IMG/VR virus record: IMGVR_UViG_3300043410_000788
Span: 1 to 41,906 of that record
DNA length: 41,906 bases
Direction: 5' to 3' (one strand)
Source of the DNA: a virus
Numbering within the stretch: position 1 is the first letter of the stretch; each line of letters starts with the position of its first letter. A model generated the notes under the pieces. That model had not been told where the DNA came from. It did no database searches and saw nothing but the letters and a program-made list of their open reading frames with translations. Of the stretch, positions 38,690 through 41,906 are shown piece by piece. A program made the position numbers and the translations under genes.

Positions 38690-39318
38690 TGGAAATCAAC
38701 TCATGCTGGGCATGCATCTGCGACCTGCACGAAGAGTGTTACGATCTTGCCCCTGTCGATGACGAAAGCGGTTACAAGTGTTGCTGCTTCGATGGCAAGC
38801 ACGGCGAAGATAGCGTCACATGGGTAAAGGAGATCGGTCGCCCGGTATCCCAGCCTGACGAGATCGCTGACGTACTCTCGACCGGACGTAAGCGGGCAGC
38901 GATGCTGTATCCGATCTACGAAGGTATGGTCTGCGAATGGGCTGGACTCAAGAACGCTGGTGGCGGTGTCGTACCGATCATCGGATGTAATGGAAACAAA
39001 CTCTCACCAAAGAAAGGCGGCGACAGTGACCTCGTTCAAGGAGATGTTCACCATGGGCCCGATAAAAACACACTCGCAAACGAGCCGGGCAATGCCCATC
39101 GCATTTGCGCGTATTGCCACCACCGATGGCATGCAGCTAACGACAAGTATTACGGAAAGCGACCTACACGTGAGGATGGGAAGGTGGACGGTACTAAGCC
39201 GTTCCTACCTCTTAGCGAACATGACTGGGCACCTCACGACCCGGAAACAAAAGCAACTGATCAGGAAATTGAAGAAAATGAAATCTACTGGAGTTCTCGT
39301 AAAGATGTGGTAAGCTAA
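38689..39318 (+). CDS. HNH-type endonuclease-like protein (209 aa)
   Basis: The C-terminal half has the HNH layout: C100, VHHGPDK (H121-H122), N135, HRICAYCHHRWH (H137, C140, C143, H148) and N151. The N-terminal 40 residues have seven Cys (CWACIC, CCCF) and may bind a second metal. It may nick DNA in replication or packaging. Its stop lies in GTGGTAAGCTAA, a match to the phage -10 motif. Confidence 0.78.
   Translation: MEINSCWACICDLHEECYDLAPVDDESGYKCCCFDGKHGEDSVTWVKEIGRPVSQPDEIADVLSTGRKRAAMLYPIYEGMVCEWAGLKNAGGGVVPIIGCNGNKLSPKKGGDSDLVQGDVHHGPDKNTLANEPGNAHRICAYCHHRWHAANDKYYGKRPTREDGKVDGTKPFLPLSEHDWAPHDPETKATDQEIEENEIYWSSRKDVVS
39311..39316 (+). promoter_or_regulatory. Candidate promoter -10 (TAAGCT) for the recombination operon
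   Basis: GGTAAGCTAA overlaps the HNH gene stop and is identical over 10 bases to the element at 32227-32236. A strong hairpin and the exonuclease gene follow. No good -35 is seen. CGGAAACAA occurs 69 bases upstream within coding sequence. Confidence 0.35.
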
Positions 39319-39343
39319 ATCCATAGCGATGAAGCTACTCACT

Positions 39344-39381
39344 GCGGAGCCGGGATTGCCCCTAACCATTCCCGGCTCCGC
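39344..39381 (+). other. Strong leader hairpin without a U tract
   Basis: GCGGAGCCGGGA (39344-39355) and TCCCGGCTCCGC (39370-39381) form a perfect 12-bp stem with a 14-nt loop. It lies between the HNH gene and the exonuclease gene and is followed by CCCCCTAAAAG. Terminator, attenuator or leader structure are possible. Confidence 0.65.
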
Positions 39382-39425
39382 CCCCCTAAAAGTCAAAGAT
39401 AAAATGAAAAGAAAGAAGAACCGAA

Positions 39426-40061
39426 ATGCTACTTTGGATCGACCTAGAAACGACCGGCCTTGAGCCAACAGAAGACCACATCATCGAAGTTGCTTGGCAG
39501 CTGACTACCAACAACATCAAGGCAGTCGATGATATGTACACTCGCCTTGTCGAGGTACCCGCTAAGGCGTGGGTAGATATCGCCCAGAACCCTGACGTGT
39601 GGGACATGCACACCAACAGCGGACTGATCGCTGACTACGAAGATGCGTGGAAGCACGAACGCATCAACCGTGTCGAAGATGTCGAGGATCAGATCCTCAA
39701 GCAGATTGAAGAGCTGCACTCAGACGATATCGTCATGGTCGCTGGCTTCAGCGTTCACTTCGACCTCGGATTTATTCGTGAGCACATGCCACGTCTTGCA
39801 CGTGTACTCAGCCACCGTATCTACGATGTCACCACGCTGAAGACGTTCTTCAAGACGTTCGGTGTCAGTAGCGCGTACGAGAATATTGGTAAGCACCGCG
39901 CCTACTGGGACACGATCGAGGCTATGCACATCGCTGCGGAACTCCGCAGCCTCGTCAAGCAGCACCTCGAAGTTGAAGAGGTAACGTACCCTATCCCCGG
40001 CTTTGAGGACTTCCCCCAGATCCTTGACAGCCTGACAATCAAAGGAAACGACAATGCCTAG
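39426..40061 (+). CDS. DnaQ-type 3'-5' exonuclease / oligoribonuclease-like
   Basis: A 211-aa DEDDh nuclease. WIDLETTGLEP (residues 4-14) gives D6 and E8. HFDLGFIREH (about 111-120) holds the second Asp and HRAYWDTIEA (about 158-167) the His and last Asp. It may proofread, trim DNA ends or degrade short oligonucleotides. It overlaps the Cas4-like gene by eight bases. Confidence 0.85.
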   Translation: MLLWIDLETTGLEPTEDHIIEVAWQLTTNNIKAVDDMYTRLVEVPAKAWVDIAQNPDVWDMHTNSGLIADYEDAWKHERINRVEDVEDQILKQIEELHSDDIVMVAGFSVHFDLGFIREHMPRLARVLSHRIYDVTTLKTFFKTFGVSSAYENIGKHRAYWDTIEAMHIAAELRSLVKQHLEVEEVTYPIPGFEDFPQILDSLTIKGNDNA

Positions 40062-40962
40062 CGTTAGCCACTCCGAGGTAGACAGCTACCTTCTCTGCCG
40101 TCGCAAGCACTACTACGGCTACACCATGAGCCTTCAGCGCGTCCGTGAGTCAGCCGCCCTGTCGATGGGGGTAGCTGGTCACGCGATCCTCGAAACCTTC
40201 TACAAAGAGATCCTCGCTGCGGGAGACAGCCACGAAGCCCAGCTCAAGTTCTGGAACAAGGCACTCACCGTTACCGAGAACAAGATCATGGAGCTCCGCA
40301 AAGAAGTAGAGATCCCAACTAACCGTGCCAACATCTTTGACACGTTGCTGGAGCTGTACTTCCCTAATGAGCCATTGGTCAAGCAGGGATGGACGATCCT
40401 CGGTGTCGAGAAAGCTTTCAACCTTGAGTACGACGAAGAGAACCACCTTCAATACCCATTCGTTGTAGACATCATTGCTCGATCGCCCGAGGGCAAGACA
40501 GTCGTTATCGATCACAAGTTCGTGTACGACTTCTACACCTACGAAGCCAGCATCATGCAGCCGCAGATCCCTAAGTACGTCGGTGCCCTTCGCGCCCTTG
40601 GCTACAAGATCGACCACGGCGCATACAACATGATCCGTACACGCAAGCTCAAAGAGCCTGACTTCGCCAGCATGGTGCAGTGGCTCGACGTAAAGCCTGA
40701 GCCTGCCCGTGTACAGCAAGTCTTCATCGAGCAGATCGCTGTAGCCAATGAGATCCAAGGCATCAAGCAGCTCGATGAGGATGCACAGAGCGCACACGCC
40801 TACCGTGTCGCTAATAAGATGGTGTGCCAGTCATGCTCGTTCATCGATATTTGTCGAACCGAGCTGTCGGGTGGCAACACCAAACTAATGATCCAAACAG
40901 AATACAAAATCCGTGAACGCAAAGAGTTCCAAGTATCAGAGGAAGTAACAGAAAATGACTAA
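40054..40962 (+). CDS. Cas4/RecB-like PD-(D/E)XK nuclease with Fe-S cysteines
   Basis: A 302-aa exonuclease. SHSEVDSYLLCRRKHYY (C15 and the QhxxY-like start), PFVVDIIA (metal Asp) and TVVIDHKF (D-x-K) are the PD-(D/E)XK core. C15 with C258, C261 and C267 matches the four-cysteine Fe-S staple of Cas4 and AddB-type nucleases. It probably makes single-stranded tails for the Sak4 recombinase encoded next. No CRISPR array is present. AAGGAA precedes ATG. Confidence 0.85.
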   Translation: MPSVSHSEVDSYLLCRRKHYYGYTMSLQRVRESAALSMGVAGHAILETFYKEILAAGDSHEAQLKFWNKALTVTENKIMELRKEVEIPTNRANIFDTLLELYFPNEPLVKQGWTILGVEKAFNLEYDEENHLQYPFVVDIIARSPEGKTVVIDHKFVYDFYTYEASIMQPQIPKYVGALRALGYKIDHGAYNMIRTRKLKEPDFASMVQWLDVKPEPARVQQVFIEQIAVANEIQGIKQLDEDAQSAHAYRVANKMVCQSCSFIDICRTELSGGNTKLMIQTEYKIRERKEFQVSEEVTEND

Positions 40963-41860
40963 GCTCGACACGCTCATCAGCCGCATGGCTGACCTTGAGC
41001 ACCAGACCGTAGACAAGAACTTCATGGGCATGCTGTACGGCCCCCCCGGTGTAGGCAAGACCACACTTGCGATGGGGCTCGCACACAAGCTCGCAGGTGC
41101 CAAGGGCAAGGTACTCTACCTTGACTCCGCCGATGGCTGGGTATCGCTGGAGAACATCCCCGCCCTCATGCACAATGTCGTACGCATCCCGTTCGAGGAG
41201 TACGGCGACCTGCCAACCCTTGCTGCTGCCCTGCGTGACAAGAAGCGAGCAGACATGCTGAAGGGCGTGAACGTCATCGTCGTAGACGAGCTGTCGTCCA
41301 TCGCCAATGACGTACTCGACCGCGTACTGCGCGATCGCACCGGCACCAAAGACGACGAGATCCCTGATGTCGTAGCTGAGTGGTCTGACTACTACCCGCA
41401 GAAGGAGCTCATCCGTAAGGCTGTCATACAGCTGCACGAGGTACCCAACCTGCACGTCATTCTCGTAGCTCACGCTAAAGAGAAGATTGACCACCGCAAG
41501 GTGAAGATCACCAAGCCTGACTTCCCTGACAAACTGCTCGGTGAACTCCAGAAGCTTATGCACCTCACCGCTTACTGCACCGCTGAAACATCCATGCGAG
41601 CAGGAGAAGTTATCTACACCCGACAGGTGCAGAGCCAGCCGTCCGCACTGATCGAGGCAAAGTCTCGTATTGGCGGACTCGCATACAAGGCTGAGTACCC
41701 TGAGTTTGTAGCCGCTGTCGCTGGCTGGGTAGCTGGCGACCACATGGCTAAAGATCTTGTCAAGCCCGAAGTCACCGACCTCGTGCCTGACGAGCTTCCA
41801 ACCGACGGGATCCCTGTCGCGGAAGAAATCGATGATGAACCCATCATCATTACCGAATAA
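40955..41860 (+). CDS. Sak4-like RecA-fold recombinase (AAA_24)
   Basis: A 301-aa ATPase. GPPGVGKTT (29-37) is Walker A and VNVIVVDE (about 104-111) Walker B. VILVAHAKE (about 170-178) is the sensor-like segment of RecA-fold proteins. Sak4 proteins anneal single strands with a partner SSB. The neighbours fit: a Cas4-like nuclease before it (8-nt overlap) and SSB after it. The acidic C-terminus may control DNA binding. Confidence 0.83.
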   Translation: MTKLDTLISRMADLEHQTVDKNFMGMLYGPPGVGKTTLAMGLAHKLAGAKGKVLYLDSADGWVSLENIPALMHNVVRIPFEEYGDLPTLAAALRDKKRADMLKGVNVIVVDELSSIANDVLDRVLRDRTGTKDDEIPDVVAEWSDYYPQKELIRKAVIQLHEVPNLHVILVAHAKEKIDHRKVKITKPDFPDKLLGELQKLMHLTAYCTAETSMRAGEVIYTRQVQSQPSALIEAKSRIGGLAYKAEYPEFVAAVAGWVAGDHMAKDLVKPEVTDLVPDELPTDGIPVAEEIDDEPIIITE

Positions 41861-41906
41861 GAAAAAGAAACCAGGAGAAAATTAAAATGGCTGGATTGAT
41901 CGAAGA
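41746..41906. repeat. Terminal overlap, right copy
   Basis: Matches 1-161 except C at 41872 against A at 127. The difference is in the SSB ribosome site: CCAGGAG here and CAAGGAG at the left end. The copy spans the end of the Sak4 gene and the first codons of SSB. Confidence 0.9.
41887..41906 (+). CDS. ssb: SSB gene, first codons only (copy of the 142 gene)
   Basis: The first 20 bases of the SSB gene, cut by the contig end. It is identical to 142-161, where the gene is complete. Confidence 0.85.

Noticed and set aside
40054-40962. CRISPR adaptation gene cas4
   Set aside because: No Cas1/Cas2 or array; neighbours are Sak4 and SSB, so a recombination nuclease is more likely.
40841-41743. 300-codon open frame antisense to the Sak4-like gene
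   Set aside because: Shadow of a clearly functional gene with Walker motifs; no support on the other strand.

Overview
This window is one complete, circularly permuted genome of a tailed phage with podovirus-like morphology genes. Bases 1-161 recur at 41746-41906 with one mismatch, so the unique genome is about 41,745 bp. The likely host is an actinobacterium with moderate GC. This is inferred from the small two-helix holin, the M15-peptidase endolysin, the DUF2746-like membrane protein, apparent leaderless TANNNT promoters and the general style of the small genes. No mycolic-acid esterase (lysin B) is seen, so a mycolate envelope is not suggested. There is no integrase, recognisable CI-type repressor, RNA polymerase, tRNA, head protease or tape measure, so the phage is probably strictly lytic.

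The map is two divergent transcription arms. They leave a control region at about 31.23-31.40 kb and converge on a bidirectional terminator at 5.04-5.08 kb. The leftward arm (31.2 down to 5.1 kb) is late. In transcription order it holds small regulators and a two-domain HTH protein, a small-terminase candidate, two fibre genes, endolysin, holin and a 26-aa CxxC peptide, and a terminator. Then come the large terminase, a nested membrane-protein gene, portal, scaffold, major capsid protein, a collagen-like fibre and a small repeat protein that shares its N-terminal motif. Last are a small HTH protein, a metallophosphoesterase, a HAD phosphatase, the adaptor and nozzle-type tail proteins, a run of tiny overlapping genes, internal virion proteins including one of about 1709 aa, and a membrane/coiled-coil protein.

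The rightward arm (31.4 to 41.9 kb, then through the junction to 5.0 kb) is early and replicative. It holds many small genes of unknown function, a minimal sliding-clamp-like protein, a wHTH protein, a SNF2-family helicase and an HNH protein. A DnaQ-type exonuclease, a Cas4-like Fe-S nuclease, a Sak4-like recombinase and an SSB follow. A split primase and RepA-like helicase, a family A DNA polymerase, zinc-ribbon proteins and a RuvC-like resolvase complete it. The clamp, polymerase, primase, helicase and SSB would form the replisome. The Cas4-like nuclease, Sak4 and RuvC-like genes would serve recombination and junction resolution ahead of packaging.

The least explained parts are regulatory. 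The longest gene-free stretch (32.83-33.26 kb) and its right flank carry a repeated promoter block, nested hairpins, GATC iterons, an 18-bp perfect inverted repeat and AT-rich ACAATATT repeats; this is a candidate origin or switch. Five leftward genes without Shine-Dalgarno sites have a TANNNT hexamer 6-7 nt before ATG, as expected for leaderless mRNAs. A conserved CGGWAACAAGTGG box lies 48-49 nt before a GGTAAGCT -10 at two rightward promoters.
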